From contig NZ_JROZ02000002.1 in the NCBI RefSeq assembly GCF_000765665.2, positions 186,001 to 250,000 on the forward strand: a stretch of 64,000 nucleotides of DNA, read 5' to 3'. This stretch comes from Helicobacter sp. MIT 05-5293 (GTDB taxonomy: Bacteria; Campylobacterota; Campylobacteria; Campylobacterales; Helicobacteraceae). Positions 17,520 to 26,661 of this stretch are shown here, piece after piece. The notes under the pieces are model-generated. The model was not told where the DNA came from and made no database searches. It saw only the letters and a list, made by a program, of their open reading frames with translations. Made by a program: the position numbers and the translations under genes. Within the stretch, counting starts at the first letter, position 1. Each line of letters begins with the position of its first letter.

Positions 17520-18134
17520 ATGGAGAGAAAATCAAGAGCTAAAATATACTTGATGTTGTTTGCTCTGGTATTGTTGGCAGCTTTGGGAGGGGTGTATTAT
17601 TATATTGTTGAGTTTTCACATTCTTCTCTTGAGGAAGTCAGCGCAAAGATCGAATCTACCTTGATAAATCAAAAAAATGTCGTGCAACAATCAGAGATTG
17701 ATTCTAAAGATGAGCAGATTAAACTCCTTAAGGCTCAAACAAAAGCCCTTAAAGATGAGCAAAATAGTCTTCCTGCAAAACTTCGTTATTCTATCAAGCC
17801 TAAAGAAAAAATCGTAGCTGCGTGTCATACGATGAAAATCGGGCGATGGGGAATGCCTAAGAATTGTCAAGATGAATTGATTGATGGAATCTTTAGCATC
17901 ACCAAAGAAGACAATAAAATCGTTGCATTTGAAGTTTCTGGTATCGTGGATAATCTCCCTTATGGTGGATTCAGTCCAGAGCTTAAGCAAGAAGGTTTGG
18001 CAAGTTTTCGTGCAAGAGAAGCGATTTGGGTTGTGGGTAAAAAAATGCCCAATGTAGCTGTTTTTGAGGGATTAAGCCAGCAACAAGCCTATAAGCGGGG
18101 ATTTGTTGTGCGTGCGTATTATGTCGAACAATAA
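17520..18134 (+). CDS. Membrane-anchored hypothetical protein
   Basis: 204 residues. A single N-terminal membrane segment (KIYLMLFALVLLAALGGVYYYIVEF) is followed by a short coiled-coil region (EQIKLLKAQTKALKDEQN). The periplasmic domain is a conserved-looking globular unit with two Cys (ACHTMKIGRWGMPKNCQDEL) and ends FRAREAIWVVGKKMPNVAVFEGLSQQQAYKRGFVVRAYYVEQ. I do not recognise the family. A Shine-Dalgarno AAGGAG precedes the start. nadK begins 20 bp downstream, so the two may be cotranscribed. Confidence 0.65.
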   Translation: MERKSRAKIYLMLFALVLLAALGGVYYYIVEFSHSSLEEVSAKIESTLINQKNVVQQSEIDSKDEQIKLLKAQTKALKDEQNSLPAKLRYSIKPKEKIVAACHTMKIGRWGMPKNCQDELIDGIFSITKEDNKIVAFEVSGIVDNLPYGGFSPELKQEGLASFRAREAIWVVGKKMPNVAVFEGLSQQQAYKRGFVVRAYYVEQ

Positions 18135-18154
18135 AGATTGAGCAATAAAAAACG

Positions 18155-19012
18155 ATGAAAAATACTCCTATCCGAAAAGTCGGTATTATCTTACGCCCTT
18201 CTACCCCCAGCCTCAAAGATGTTTTTTTACAGACACGAGAATCTTTTGCTAAACATCGCATCGAAGTTTTGCTCGATAGTATTAGCGGAGGAATGATTGG
18301 GCTTTTGGGGACAGATTTTAAGACAATGGCAAAAGAATGCGATGCGCTTGTGTCTTTGGGCGGTGATGGCACATTGATTTCAATGGTGAGACGAGCTTTT
18401 GAGTATCAATTACCTTGTATGGGCATTAACACCGGTCGGTTGGGATTCTTAACTGCTCTTATGCCTCAAGATATTGAATCTTTTATCCCTTGTTTGTGTA
18501 ATGGCACTTATGATGTGAAGCAGCATCTTGTCTTGGAAGCAGTCATTCATAGCGCAAAAGGAAGACAAAGAACATTGATTGCACTGAATGAATTTTTGAT
18601 TTCAAAGCACGAATTGTGTGGAATGGTAGATATTTATGCCAAAATCGACAATGTCCCTTTTAATACTTATACTTGCGATGGTTTGATTATCGGCACACCC
18701 ACAGGCTCTACCGCATACAATATTAGCGCGGGAGGTTCGGTAATCTATCCTTATTGTCGCAATATTTTGCTGACACCTATTGCGCCTCATTCTCTCACAC
18801 AACGCCCATTAGTGCTTAGTGATGAGTTTGTGCTAGAATTTCATGTGAAAGAACAGGCAAAATTGGTGATTGATGGACAAGAAAATATTGATATAATACC
18901 GACAGATAAAATCTGTATTCGTGCATTATCACAAAGTGCTTTGCTAATCTATCCTCCTACACGAGATTTTTTTAGCGTTTTGAGAGAAAAATTTAAGTGG
19001 GGGGAAGCATAA
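18155..19012 (+). CDS. nadK: NAD kinase
   Basis: 285 residues. The ATP/polyphosphate NAD kinase signatures are intact: VSLGGDGTLISMVRRA with the catalytic GGDGT, CMGINTGRLGFLT, and GLIIGTPTGSTAYNISAGGSVIYP. It phosphorylates NAD to NADP in the cytoplasm. The length is normal for the family. It is followed by recN after 26 bp and then by the NFACT gene, an apparent plus-strand operon. Confidence 0.95.
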   Translation: MKNTPIRKVGIILRPSTPSLKDVFLQTRESFAKHRIEVLLDSISGGMIGLLGTDFKTMAKECDALVSLGGDGTLISMVRRAFEYQLPCMGINTGRLGFLTALMPQDIESFIPCLCNGTYDVKQHLVLEAVIHSAKGRQRTLIALNEFLISKHELCGMVDIYAKIDNVPFNTYTCDGLIIGTPTGSTAYNISAGGSVIYPYCRNILLTPIAPHSLTQRPLVLSDEFVLEFHVKEQAKLVIDGQENIDIIPTDKICIRALSQSALLIYPPTRDFFSVLREKFKWGEA

Positions 19013-19038
19013 ATTTTTCTTATTTTTAAAGGTAGTCA

Positions 19039-20592
19039 ATGATTAAAAGAATCTTGGTGCATCGCTCTCCGGCTTTTGAAGATATTGAGCTGTATATGCA
19101 AAATGGTTTTAATGTTTTTAGTGGAGCAAGCGGAAGCGGAAAATCTGTCTTTATGGAATCTTTATTAGCGATTTTTGGTATCAAAGAAAGCAATGCAGAT
19201 TTAATTGAGGCAAATATTGATTTAGAATCTATTGATATTGATTGGGCTGAATATGGGATTCCTCAAGAAGATGATGAGATTGTTTTGAGTATCTTAAAGA
19301 AAGACAAAACGCGTTATTTTATCAACCACACTTCAAGCTCCAAAAAGAAGCTCAATGAGATTGTTTCGGGTTTTGCAAGACATATTAGTATCAAGGGTGC
19401 AGAGGAGCTAAAACCCAGAAATTTACTTCAGATTTTTGATGATTTTGTTTGCACAAAAATCCCCTCACATCGCACACTTTTGGAAACTTTTAGAGGAGAT
19501 TTTCGCACACTTGAAGAAATTAAAGAGAATCTTGCGACTTTAGAATCTCAAGAACAAAACATCGCCCAACTTAAAGAATTTGCGACTTTTGAGATTCAAA
19601 AAATTGAGGCAATCAATCCCAAAGAGGGAGAATACGAACATTTACTTGAATTAAAAAAAATGCTCTCCAAGCAAGAAAAAATCAAAGAAATGATAGGACA
19701 AGTTCATCAAGCCCTTGAGATGACACCCATTTTTGAGAACTTTTTAAATCTTGTAGATAAACAATGCCCTTCACTTGCGGAGGGGTTAGTCGAGTTTGAA
19801 GCATTGCTTGAGCGTGAAGAAGAGACTTTAAATGATTTAGATGAGGTTAATCCCGAAGAGATTCTAAACAAGCTTTCTTCCCTCGCGGAGCTTAATCGGC
19901 GATTTGGTGGTATCAAAGAAGCTTTAGAATATGTCAAAGAACAAAAGCAAAAACTTCAAGATTATGAGAATCTGACCTTTGATAAGCAAAATCTCCAGAA
20001 GCAAATCGCTACGCTTTCGCAAAAATGTCAAGAAAATGCAAATATTTTGCATCAAAATCGTGAGCAATGCAGAGAAGCATTTAATGAAAAATTGAATGCT
20101 TTTGCTTTGGAGCTAAGGCTAAATCCTTCTCAAACGCTTATCAACAAAAGGGCGATGAATGAGCAAGGTGAGAGTGAATGCCAAATCACACTCGGACAAA
20201 GTGGCATTGAAGTGCTTTCATCAGGAGAATATAATCGTTTGCGATTAGCGATTATGTGTATTGAGGCGGAATTAAGCGATAAAAAAGGTATCCTTGTGCT
20301 TGATGAGATTGATGCGAATCTTAGCGGAGAAGAGAGTGAAGGGGTGGCGAAGATTCTCAAACGCCTTTCGCAAAGCTATCAAATTTTTGCGATTTCTCAT
20401 CAAACCCATATGCCTTCTTTAGCGGATTGGCATTATTTGGTGCAAAAAAATGGCGAAAAAAGCAAGATTATCAAGCTTGATTATCAAGGGCGAGTTCAAG
20501 AAATTGCGCGGATTATCAGTGGAGCAAATGTTACCCCCCAAGCATTGGAATTTGCAAAGGGATATTTAGCCCAAAATGGCATTGAATCGTGA
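19039..20592 (+). CDS. recN: DNA repair ATPase RecN
   Basis: 517 residues, SMC-like. Walker A GASGSGKSVFMES is near residue 31, a long coiled coil occupies the centre (EEIKENLATLESQEQNIAQLKEF through ENANILHQNREQC), and the C-terminal ATPase half carries LSSGEYNRLRLAIMCIEAEL (signature) and KKGILVLDEIDANLSGEES (Walker B). It is slightly shorter than the E. coli protein (553). RecN tethers broken DNA ends during recombinational repair. It lies between nadK and the NFACT gene, as in other members of this phylum. Confidence 0.93.
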   Translation: MIKRILVHRSPAFEDIELYMQNGFNVFSGASGSGKSVFMESLLAIFGIKESNADLIEANIDLESIDIDWAEYGIPQEDDEIVLSILKKDKTRYFINHTSSSKKKLNEIVSGFARHISIKGAEELKPRNLLQIFDDFVCTKIPSHRTLLETFRGDFRTLEEIKENLATLESQEQNIAQLKEFATFEIQKIEAINPKEGEYEHLLELKKMLSKQEKIKEMIGQVHQALEMTPIFENFLNLVDKQCPSLAEGLVEFEALLEREEETLNDLDEVNPEEILNKLSSLAELNRRFGGIKEALEYVKEQKQKLQDYENLTFDKQNLQKQIATLSQKCQENANILHQNREQCREAFNEKLNAFALELRLNPSQTLINKRAMNEQGESECQITLGQSGIEVLSSGEYNRLRLAIMCIEAELSDKKGILVLDEIDANLSGEESEGVAKILKRLSQSYQIFAISHQTHMPSLADWHYLVQKNGEKSKIIKLDYQGRVQEIARIISGANVTPQALEFAKGYLAQNGIES

Positions 20593-20617
20593 GTGAGATT
20601 CGGCGAGATTTTAGATA

Positions 20618-21979
20618 ATGAATCTCTCTTTGCTCAAAGGCATCGCATCGTATTTGCGAGACTTTAAGAAACTCTCCTATTTTAAGCGCATCAAAAGCAA
20701 TCTTTTTGTGGGCGAATTTGACAAACACAGAATCTATTTTGATTTGACAAAAGGGCAGAGTGATATTTTTATGTGCGAGGGTGAGATTCTAAGCACACAT
20801 ATTTTCCAAGCTCCCTTTGATTTAAAACTTGCTCAATATTGCACAAACGCACAAATCCAAGAAGTGAATGTTGATGGCAATAATCGGATTCTGATTTTTA
20901 GCTGTGTGCGTATGGAGAGTTATAAGCAGATGCACTTTAAGCTTGTCCTTGAATGCACAGGCAAACATACCAATGCGATTTTGCTTGATGAAAAAACTTG
21001 CGTGATAGAGGCATTGCGACATATTAGCGAAATGAAAAGTTCGCGTGAAGTGAAAGTGGGTAAGATTCTTTTACCCTTGCCACAACCCACACATTTAAAG
21101 CCTCAAGAATCTATCCCTAGCTCTTGTGAGATTCCCTCAATTCTTTTAGAGCATTACCATTTATATGCTACTAAAAATATGCAGCTTAAGCGCGAAAATG
21201 TCCTTAGAAGTCTGCAATCTAAATGCAACGCATTGAAGCAAAAGCGAGATTCTCTACCCTCTGAAGAATATTTTATTAATCAATCTTCTCTTTTAGCCCA
21301 ATGGGGAAAAGTGCTGTTTGCTTCGCTGTATTTATTGCCAACGACAAAAATCACAAGCCCGACATTGGTATTAAAAGATTTTGACAATCAGCCCATAGAG
21401 ATTGCTCTTCCTTCTCAAGCAAGGGATTTAAAAGAGGCTGGGAATCTGTTTTTCGCTCAAAGTAAAAAGTTTCACAAAAAGGCACAAAGTCTTTTTATCC
21501 AAAGGGAGAATCTCCAAAATAAAATTGATTTTTTAGAAGCACAAATCGTATGTGTGCAAAATGTAGAGAATCTCGATGATTTGGAGATTTTTTCTTCTTA
21601 TTCTTCTCGTAAAGATTCTAAAGTGCGTGATTCTTCGTCTCATCAGACTTCGTGTGAATGTTTTTTTATCGAGGGTTTTAAGGTCTCAATCGGTAAAAAT
21701 GCTAGAGATAATCAAAGGCTTTTAGAATCTGCAAAAGCTGATGATATGTGGCTGCATATCCGTGATGTGCCAAGTGCGCATTTAATCATTCATTGCGGTA
21801 AAAGAAAACTCAAAGATTCTATTGTGCAAAAATGCGGTGAAATACTCACAAAACTTTATGCGAGTAAAAAAGGAGGGGGTGATTTTGTGGTGGATTACAC
21901 ACAAAGACGCTTTGTGAAAGTCTCACAAAATGCCAATGTCGTGTATTCTAAGCATCAAAGCTTGCATTATCGTGTGTGA
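20618..21979 (+). CDS. rqcH: NFACT-family ribosome quality control protein (RqcH-like)
   Basis: 453 residues. The N-terminal NFACT-N region begins MNLSLLKGIASYLRDFKKLSYFKRIKSN, the middle is coiled coil (LKRENVLRSLQSKCNALKQKRDSL; SKKFHKKAQSLFIQRENLQNKIDFLEAQI), and the C-terminal NFACT-R domain is clear: VSIGKNARDNQRLLESAKADDMWLHIRDVPSAHLII...KKGGGDFVVDYTQRRFVK. RqcH binds the obstructed large ribosomal subunit and recruits tRNA-Ala to add alanine tails to stalled chains. Older databases call the family fibronectin-binding proteins. The protein is shorter than Bacillus RqcH (about 570). Confidence 0.85.
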   Translation: MNLSLLKGIASYLRDFKKLSYFKRIKSNLFVGEFDKHRIYFDLTKGQSDIFMCEGEILSTHIFQAPFDLKLAQYCTNAQIQEVNVDGNNRILIFSCVRMESYKQMHFKLVLECTGKHTNAILLDEKTCVIEALRHISEMKSSREVKVGKILLPLPQPTHLKPQESIPSSCEIPSILLEHYHLYATKNMQLKRENVLRSLQSKCNALKQKRDSLPSEEYFINQSSLLAQWGKVLFASLYLLPTTKITSPTLVLKDFDNQPIEIALPSQARDLKEAGNLFFAQSKKFHKKAQSLFIQRENLQNKIDFLEAQIVCVQNVENLDDLEIFSSYSSRKDSKVRDSSSHQTSCECFFIEGFKVSIGKNARDNQRLLESAKADDMWLHIRDVPSAHLIIHCGKRKLKDSIVQKCGEILTKLYASKKGGGDFVVDYTQRRFVKVSQNANVVYSKHQSLHYRV

Positions 21980-21995
21980 ATAAAGGTTTTTCGGA

Positions 21996-23117
21996 TTAAG
22001 ATTTAAATAATGATTCCAAAGCGTCAATACCCTTTTTCTCTGTCGATGCTTCGTCTGTGGAGGGTTGTTCTGTTGATGCGGATTGCAATTCGTGTAGCTC
22101 AATCTCGTATCCGCACAGCATACTTGCAAGGCGCACATTGACGCCATTTTTGCCTATAGCTTTGCTTTTTTGGTCGGGTTTGATTTGCACGATTGCTTTT
22201 GCTCGCTCACTTTCTGTATCTTGAATTTTTATGCTTGCAATATGCGCAGGAGTGAGGGATTTTGCAATAAAAATTTCGGGTGTAGAGTGATACTGCACAC
22301 AATCAATATTTTCATTATGAAGCTCTTTGCTCACCGCATTAATCCGCACACCTTTTACGCCGACACAGCAGCCGATAGGATCGATTCTCTCGCTTGTTGA
22401 ATACACCGCTACTTTGGCTCTATCTCCGGGGATTCTCGCGCATTTATGAATGATTACCTCACCATCTTTAATCTCCGGCACTTCCATAGCAAGGAGCTCT
22501 TCAAGAAATTTTGGAGTTGTGCGTGATAGTTCGACATAAAGCCCTCCACGATTGATATTGACATACTTAAGTATCGCTCGCACGGTATCACCGACTTTAA
22601 AACTCTCACCTTTAATGCGGCTTTTTTGTGGCAAAATAGCACGGATACTTTCAATCTCAATAAAAGTATTGCCTTCTGCATCAATACTCACGACTTGTCC
22701 ATTAACGATTTTTCCTATTTGTGCGCGGAAATTTTCTAAAATTTGTGTTTCGATTGACCTTTGCAGGTTGTATTCGAGATTCAAAAAGAGTTTATTGATT
22801 GCTCCTCGACTCATTGAGTCAAGACTGATTTCACGATCGATTTCATCGCCTACGCTCACTTCGCCAATTTGTTTGGCTTGAGAGAGTGATATGCTTTTAC
22901 CTTCTTCGATTTCTTCACCATCAGCACATACTTTGATACGATGATAAAGTTTAAGTGTGCGTTCTTTAGAATCTTGTTCGATAAAATAATCATAATGTGG
23001 ATTGATTTCTTCTCGAGCAATCTTGATAATACCCTCTTTTACAATATTGAAAACAACTTGTGAATCTAAACCTTTTTCATAAGCAATCAGCTCAATAATA
23101 TCTAAAATCTTTTCCAT
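21996..23117 (-). CDS. nusA: Transcription termination/antitermination factor NusA
   Basis: 373 residues. The N-terminal RNA-polymerase-binding domain (MEKILDIIELIAYEKGLDSQVVFNIVKEGIIKIAREE), an S1 domain (GKIVNGQVVSIDAEGNTFIEIE), and KH1/KH2 (AKVAVYSTSERIDPIGCCVGVKGVRINAVSKELHNENIDCVQY; AIVQIKPDQKSKAIGKNGVNVRLASMLCGYEIEL) are in order. The acidic C-terminal repeats of E. coli NusA are absent, as in many bacteria; instead there is a short Ser/Thr/Glu-rich tail. It is convergent with the NFACT gene, 16 bp apart. Confidence 0.95.
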   Translation of the reverse strand: MEKILDIIELIAYEKGLDSQVVFNIVKEGIIKIAREEINPHYDYFIEQDSKERTLKLYHRIKVCADGEEIEEGKSISLSQAKQIGEVSVGDEIDREISLDSMSRGAINKLFLNLEYNLQRSIETQILENFRAQIGKIVNGQVVSIDAEGNTFIEIESIRAILPQKSRIKGESFKVGDTVRAILKYVNINRGGLYVELSRTTPKFLEELLAMEVPEIKDGEVIIHKCARIPGDRAKVAVYSTSERIDPIGCCVGVKGVRINAVSKELHNENIDCVQYHSTPEIFIAKSLTPAHIASIKIQDTESERAKAIVQIKPDQKSKAIGKNGVNVRLASMLCGYEIELHELQSASTEQPSTDEASTEKKGIDALESLFKS

Positions 23118-23239
23118 GATATTCCTTTTTACATCTTTCGAATCGTTTGGGGTCGCCTTACTAGGGAGGGCAGTTGATTAAGAAGAGTGTTATTATAATA
23201 AAAAATTGCTTAAAGTTTTAAAAATTAGCACATTTTGGC

Positions 23240-23245
23240 TATAAT
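23240..23245 (+). promoter_or_regulatory. Candidate -10 element of the HP0268-like gene
   Basis: TATAAT in TTTTGGCTATAATGATAA, about 40 bp before the start codon at 23287, preceded by an AT-rich tract. Confidence 0.55.
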
Positions 23246-23286
23246 GATAAGCTTAAAGCCTTAAATTTGCCATCAAAGGACAATAA

Positions 23287-23541
23287 ATGGAACTAAAACT
23301 TGCCAAACAAAGTTTAAATAACGCTAAATCCAAAGCATCGCATACGAAAATGACTTTAGAAGAGATTTTGAATAAGGCTCAAGAGGGTCAGCATATTTTT
23401 TATTTTGATAAGGAAAATACGCATAAAGATATGCAAAAAGCTAAGACATTTTTTGAGAAAGCAAAACACAGTGTGCATTTAAATGAAGTGCGATATGGGC
23501 TTGATGAAAGCAGCTATATTTATGAGCTTCATATCATTTAG
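23287..23541 (+). CDS. HP0268-family small protein
   Basis: 84 residues (MELKLAKQSLNNAKSKASHTKMTLEEIL...YGLDESSYIYELHII). It matches by sequence feel and by position the Helicobacter pylori HP0268 family, whose member has been described as a small nuclease with nicking and ribonuclease activity. The neighbouring order (this gene, then miaB, then the DUF374 gene) is the same as in H. pylori. It has no signal peptide. A Shine-Dalgarno AAAGGA precedes the ATG by 5 nt. The nuclease activity is family knowledge and is not evident from any classical motif here. Confidence 0.75.
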   Translation: MELKLAKQSLNNAKSKASHTKMTLEEILNKAQEGQHIFYFDKENTHKDMQKAKTFFEKAKHSVHLNEVRYGLDESSYIYELHII

Positions 23542-23590
23542 GTTATTTTAAAATTGTGAATTTATTGAGAATCTAAGAAATTATCCTCCA

Positions 23591-24922
23591 ATGAAGCTTT
23601 TTATCCAAACACTAGGTTGTGCAATGAATGAACGGGATTCTGCACATATTATTGCTGAATTACAACACAAAAAACACTATACTTTGACTGATAATGCCAA
23701 AGAGGCTGATTTGATTTTGATTAATACTTGTTCGGTGCGACAGAAGCCTGAACAAAAGCTTTTTTCGGAAATCGGACAATTTGCTAAAGAGAAAAAACAA
23801 GGTGCAAAAATCGGCATTTGTGGTTGCACGGCAAGTCATTTGGGAAGTGAGATTATTAAAAAAGCACCGAGCGTAGATTTTGTGCTTGGTGCGCGCAATG
23901 TGTCTAAAATCACCGAAGTCATCGAGCGTCCTAAGGCAGTGGAAGTTGATATTGACTATGATGACAGCACTTATGTGTTTCAATCTCCGCAAACAATGGG
24001 TATCAAAGCAATGTTAAATATCTCAATTGGTTGTGATAAGCAATGCAGTTATTGCATCGTCCCTTTTACACGCGGAAAAGAGATTTCAATCCCACAAGAT
24101 ATGTTAATCAAAGAGGCAAGAAAGCTTGTGGCAAATGGCATAAAAGAGCTTTTGCTCTTAGGGCAAAATGTCAATCACTATGGCGTGCGATTTTCGCACA
24201 CTCACCCCAAGACAAACTTCACGCAGTTATTGCGTGAGATAAGTAAGATTGAGGGTCTGCAGAGAATCCGTTTTACTTCACCGCACCCGCTACATATGGA
24301 CGATGAGTTTCTTGAGGAGTTCGCGTGCAATCCAAAGATTTCCAAATCGATACATATCCCTCTTCAAAGCGGCTCTACGCGGATTCTTAAAATGATGGCA
24401 AGAGGTTATAGTAAAGAATGGTATTTGGACAGAATCGCTAAGCTTAAATCGCTTGTGCCAGATGTCGGGATTGGCACGGATATTATTGTGGGTTTTCCCA
24501 CAGAAAGTGATCAAGATTTTGAAGACACAATGGAAGTGCTTTCAATCGTTGAATTTGATACGCTTTATAGCTTTGTGTATTCGCCTCGTCCGCACACGCG
24601 TGCCTTTGAATATGATAAATCTATGTTGGTTGATGCGCGTGTTGCTAAGGAGCGTTTGGCGAGATTACAGAATGCACATAAACAGATTCTGACGCGAAAA
24701 GCTCAAGCAGAGATTGGGAATCTCCATAGCGTGTTGATTGAAAATCATAAAGATTCTGATGGTGAGTGTTGGAGTGAAGGGCGCAGTGATACTAATAAAC
24801 TGATCAGAATCATCGGAGAAAAAGCACCCATAGGATCAATATGTCAAGTAAGAGTAGTAAAAAATGACGGAGGGAGCTTGTTTGGAGAGATTATAGATTC
24901 TTGCGATAAGGAGGAAAAATGA
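23591..24922 (+). CDS. miaB: tRNA-2-methylthio-N6-dimethylallyladenosine synthase MiaB
   Basis: 443 residues. The N-terminal UPF0004 domain (KLFIQTLGCAMNERDSAHI, INTCSVRQKPEQK, IGICGCTASHLG) holds three cluster cysteines. The radical SAM domain has SIGCDKQCSYCIVPFTRGKE (CxxxCxxC), and the C-terminus is a TRAM domain (VLIENHKDSDGECWSEGRSDTNKLIRI). It adds the methylthio group to i6A37 of tRNAs. It overlaps the next gene by 4 bp (ATGA), indicating translational coupling. Confidence 0.95.
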   Translation: MKLFIQTLGCAMNERDSAHIIAELQHKKHYTLTDNAKEADLILINTCSVRQKPEQKLFSEIGQFAKEKKQGAKIGICGCTASHLGSEIIKKAPSVDFVLGARNVSKITEVIERPKAVEVDIDYDDSTYVFQSPQTMGIKAMLNISIGCDKQCSYCIVPFTRGKEISIPQDMLIKEARKLVANGIKELLLLGQNVNHYGVRFSHTHPKTNFTQLLREISKIEGLQRIRFTSPHPLHMDDEFLEEFACNPKISKSIHIPLQSGSTRILKMMARGYSKEWYLDRIAKLKSLVPDVGIGTDIIVGFPTESDQDFEDTMEVLSIVEFDTLYSFVYSPRPHTRAFEYDKSMLVDARVAKERLARLQNAHKQILTRKAQAEIGNLHSVLIENHKDSDGECWSEGRSDTNKLIRIIGEKAPIGSICQVRVVKNDGGSLFGEIIDSCDKEEK

Positions 24923-25563
24923 TTTCACGCGAAAAAAAACGAAAAATTTTGCTTTGCATCGTTCCCCCATTGGCTTATATCGCTTTGTGGATTCTGTATC
25001 TTTGCACAAGACATCGTTTTTATATCAGCCCCGATATTGAAAAACACAATTTTGTAGGCTGCTTTTGGCATGGTGAGTTTTTGATGCTTCCTTTTTTGTA
25101 TCGCCAACTTGTGAAGCGTATGCCAAAAGAGCGCAATAAAGGATTTTTTATCATTTCTTCTCAACATTTTGACGGCGAGATAATGGTGCATTTATATCGT
25201 TATTTTGGACTGCAAACACTTCGTGGCTCAACTTCTAAGGGTGGATTAAGGGTTTTGATTGAATCAATAAAACTACTCAAAGAAGGCTATGATATGGGTA
25301 TTACGCCAGATGGACCAAAAGGACCTTATCATTCTATTGCCGATGGCGTTGTCGCGATGAGTCAAAAAGCTCAAAAGCACATCGTCCCTATGCGAGTAGA
25401 ATGTTCGCACTATTGGGAACTTAGCACTTGGGATAAATTCAAGATTCCCAAGCCTTTTTCTACGATTTCTTTTTATGCAGACGATGGTTTTATGATTGAT
25501 TCTCATACAGACATAGAAGAAGCCAAGCAACAAGTGCTTCAAAAAATGGAAAAGGAACACTAA
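24919..25563 (+). CDS. DUF374 lysophospholipid-acyltransferase-like protein
   Basis: 214 residues. An N-terminal hydrophobic anchor (LLCIVPPLAYIALWILYLC) precedes a domain with VGCFWHGEFLMLPFLY, SSQHFDGEIMVHLYRYFGLQTLRGSTSKGG and GYDMGITPDGPKGPYHSIADGVVAMSQKA, all typical of the DUF374/LPLAT-like family (the HxxxxD-type and PDGPKGP motifs). It is an inner-membrane enzyme, probably acting in lipid A or phospholipid acylation; the acyl acceptor is not known. It is translationally coupled to miaB, as in H. pylori. Confidence 0.82.
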   Translation: MISREKKRKILLCIVPPLAYIALWILYLCTRHRFYISPDIEKHNFVGCFWHGEFLMLPFLYRQLVKRMPKERNKGFFIISSQHFDGEIMVHLYRYFGLQTLRGSTSKGGLRVLIESIKLLKEGYDMGITPDGPKGPYHSIADGVVAMSQKAQKHIVPMRVECSHYWELSTWDKFKIPKPFSTISFYADDGFMIDSHTDIEEAKQQVLQKMEKEH

Positions 25564-25591
25564 ATGCTTGCTTCTTGTATGAGACTTTATC

Positions 25592-25618
25592 GAAGTTTTG
25601 CTAGAATAATAAAACTTC
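25592..25618. terminator. Short hairpin between the DUF374 gene and the PilM-like gene
   Basis: GAAGTTTT (25592-25599) and AAAACTTC (25611-25618) are perfectly complementary with an 11-nt loop. It lies 29 bp after the DUF374 stop and just before the Shine-Dalgarno of the next gene. It may attenuate read-through. Confidence 0.35.
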
Positions 25619-25634
25619 ATTGTAAGGATATGTT

Positions 25635-26657
25635 TTGCTGAAATTTTTACTCAGACCATTTTTTTCAACGGTTCTTATCGGTGTGAATTTGGACGCTAAG
25701 ATATGTGCCTTAAAAATTGTCGTGATGAAGAATAAGACTATTAAAAGCTCCCTCACAAAAGAATTTAAAATCGTTGATAAAGAATTGCCTGTAGAAGCAG
25801 CAAAACTCATCGCAAGCTATAAACGCAGACATCCTTTCACTTATTTGAGTGCGATAAGTAAAACTTATAATCAAGGTTTGGCGCATTGCTCCAAAAAAAC
25901 AGATTTGCTTAAATTTGGCGTGAATGCAAAAACTTCTAAAATCATTGAGATGCCTCACAATTGGCTTTTTTATATTCAGCAGCTTGCCGTTGATGAAAAT
26001 CGTGTGAAGTTTATTCGTGCCTTGGGGCTGGATTATTTGTTTTCGCCTTTTATTTTGGTGTATGAAAATGTCAAAAAAACTCTGACAAAAGAAATGCAAT
26101 TATTTGTCTTGCAAGAGCGGGGAAGTATTACGCTTTTTGTCGCAGATGAACAGAGCGTTTATTTTGGCGGATTTTTTATGATGGAGAGCGGACTAGATAG
26201 TAGCGGGGAAGATCAAAATACGATGATGGAAGTGCATTCGTTGAAAGAAATGAAAGACCTAGATACCGTGATTGGCTCGATTGATGAATTAAATGAAATC
26301 GGTGAATTGGAAGATTTAGATGAGGATTTGATTCGCAAAGAGTTTATGCCCGAAGAAATAGATTCTCAAAAAGCACAAGAGGCAGAAATTTCGCATCTCG
26401 AAGAATTAAGGGATTTGGCTCGTGCGTCAAACGCAACGGAGATTCTGAAACATTCTATCAGTGAATTTTATAGCAACGAAGTTTATAGTGCGCGTTTCAT
26501 CGAGAAAATCGTTATTTTGGATACTTATGGTATCACAGAGCAAGCCATTGAGCATATTCGTGGGAATCTAATGTTGGATATAGAGATAAGGAGTTTGTCT
26601 ATCCCCGATGCACTTATTGAGCTTGCTAAGGCTGAAATGAAAGACAATCAAGGATAA
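25635..26657 (+). CDS. PilM/GspL-like assembly protein (first of a PilMNO-like trio)
   Basis: 340 residues from a TTG at 25635, supported by AAGGA 6 nt upstream. No signal peptide. A central acidic region (LKEMKDLDTVIGSIDELNEIGELEDLDEDLIRKEF) separates two globular parts; the C-terminal part (ARFIEKIVILDTYGITEQAIEHIRGNLMLDIEIRSL) resembles the end of PilM/GspL cytoplasmic domains. The assignment is mainly by context: it is followed after 4 bp by a PilN-like and then a PilO-like membrane protein. Type IV pili are not known in Helicobacter, but T2SS/T4P-like DNA-uptake (Cts) proteins exist in Campylobacter. Confidence 0.5.
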   Translation: MLKFLLRPFFSTVLIGVNLDAKICALKIVVMKNKTIKSSLTKEFKIVDKELPVEAAKLIASYKRRHPFTYLSAISKTYNQGLAHCSKKTDLLKFGVNAKTSKIIEMPHNWLFYIQQLAVDENRVKFIRALGLDYLFSPFILVYENVKKTLTKEMQLFVLQERGSITLFVADEQSVYFGGFFMMESGLDSSGEDQNTMMEVHSLKEMKDLDTVIGSIDELNEIGELEDLDEDLIRKEFMPEEIDSQKAQEAEISHLEELRDLARASNATEILKHSISEFYSNEVYSARFIEKIVILDTYGITEQAIEHIRGNLMLDIEIRSLSIPDALIELAKAEMKDNQG

Positions 26658-26661
26658 AATA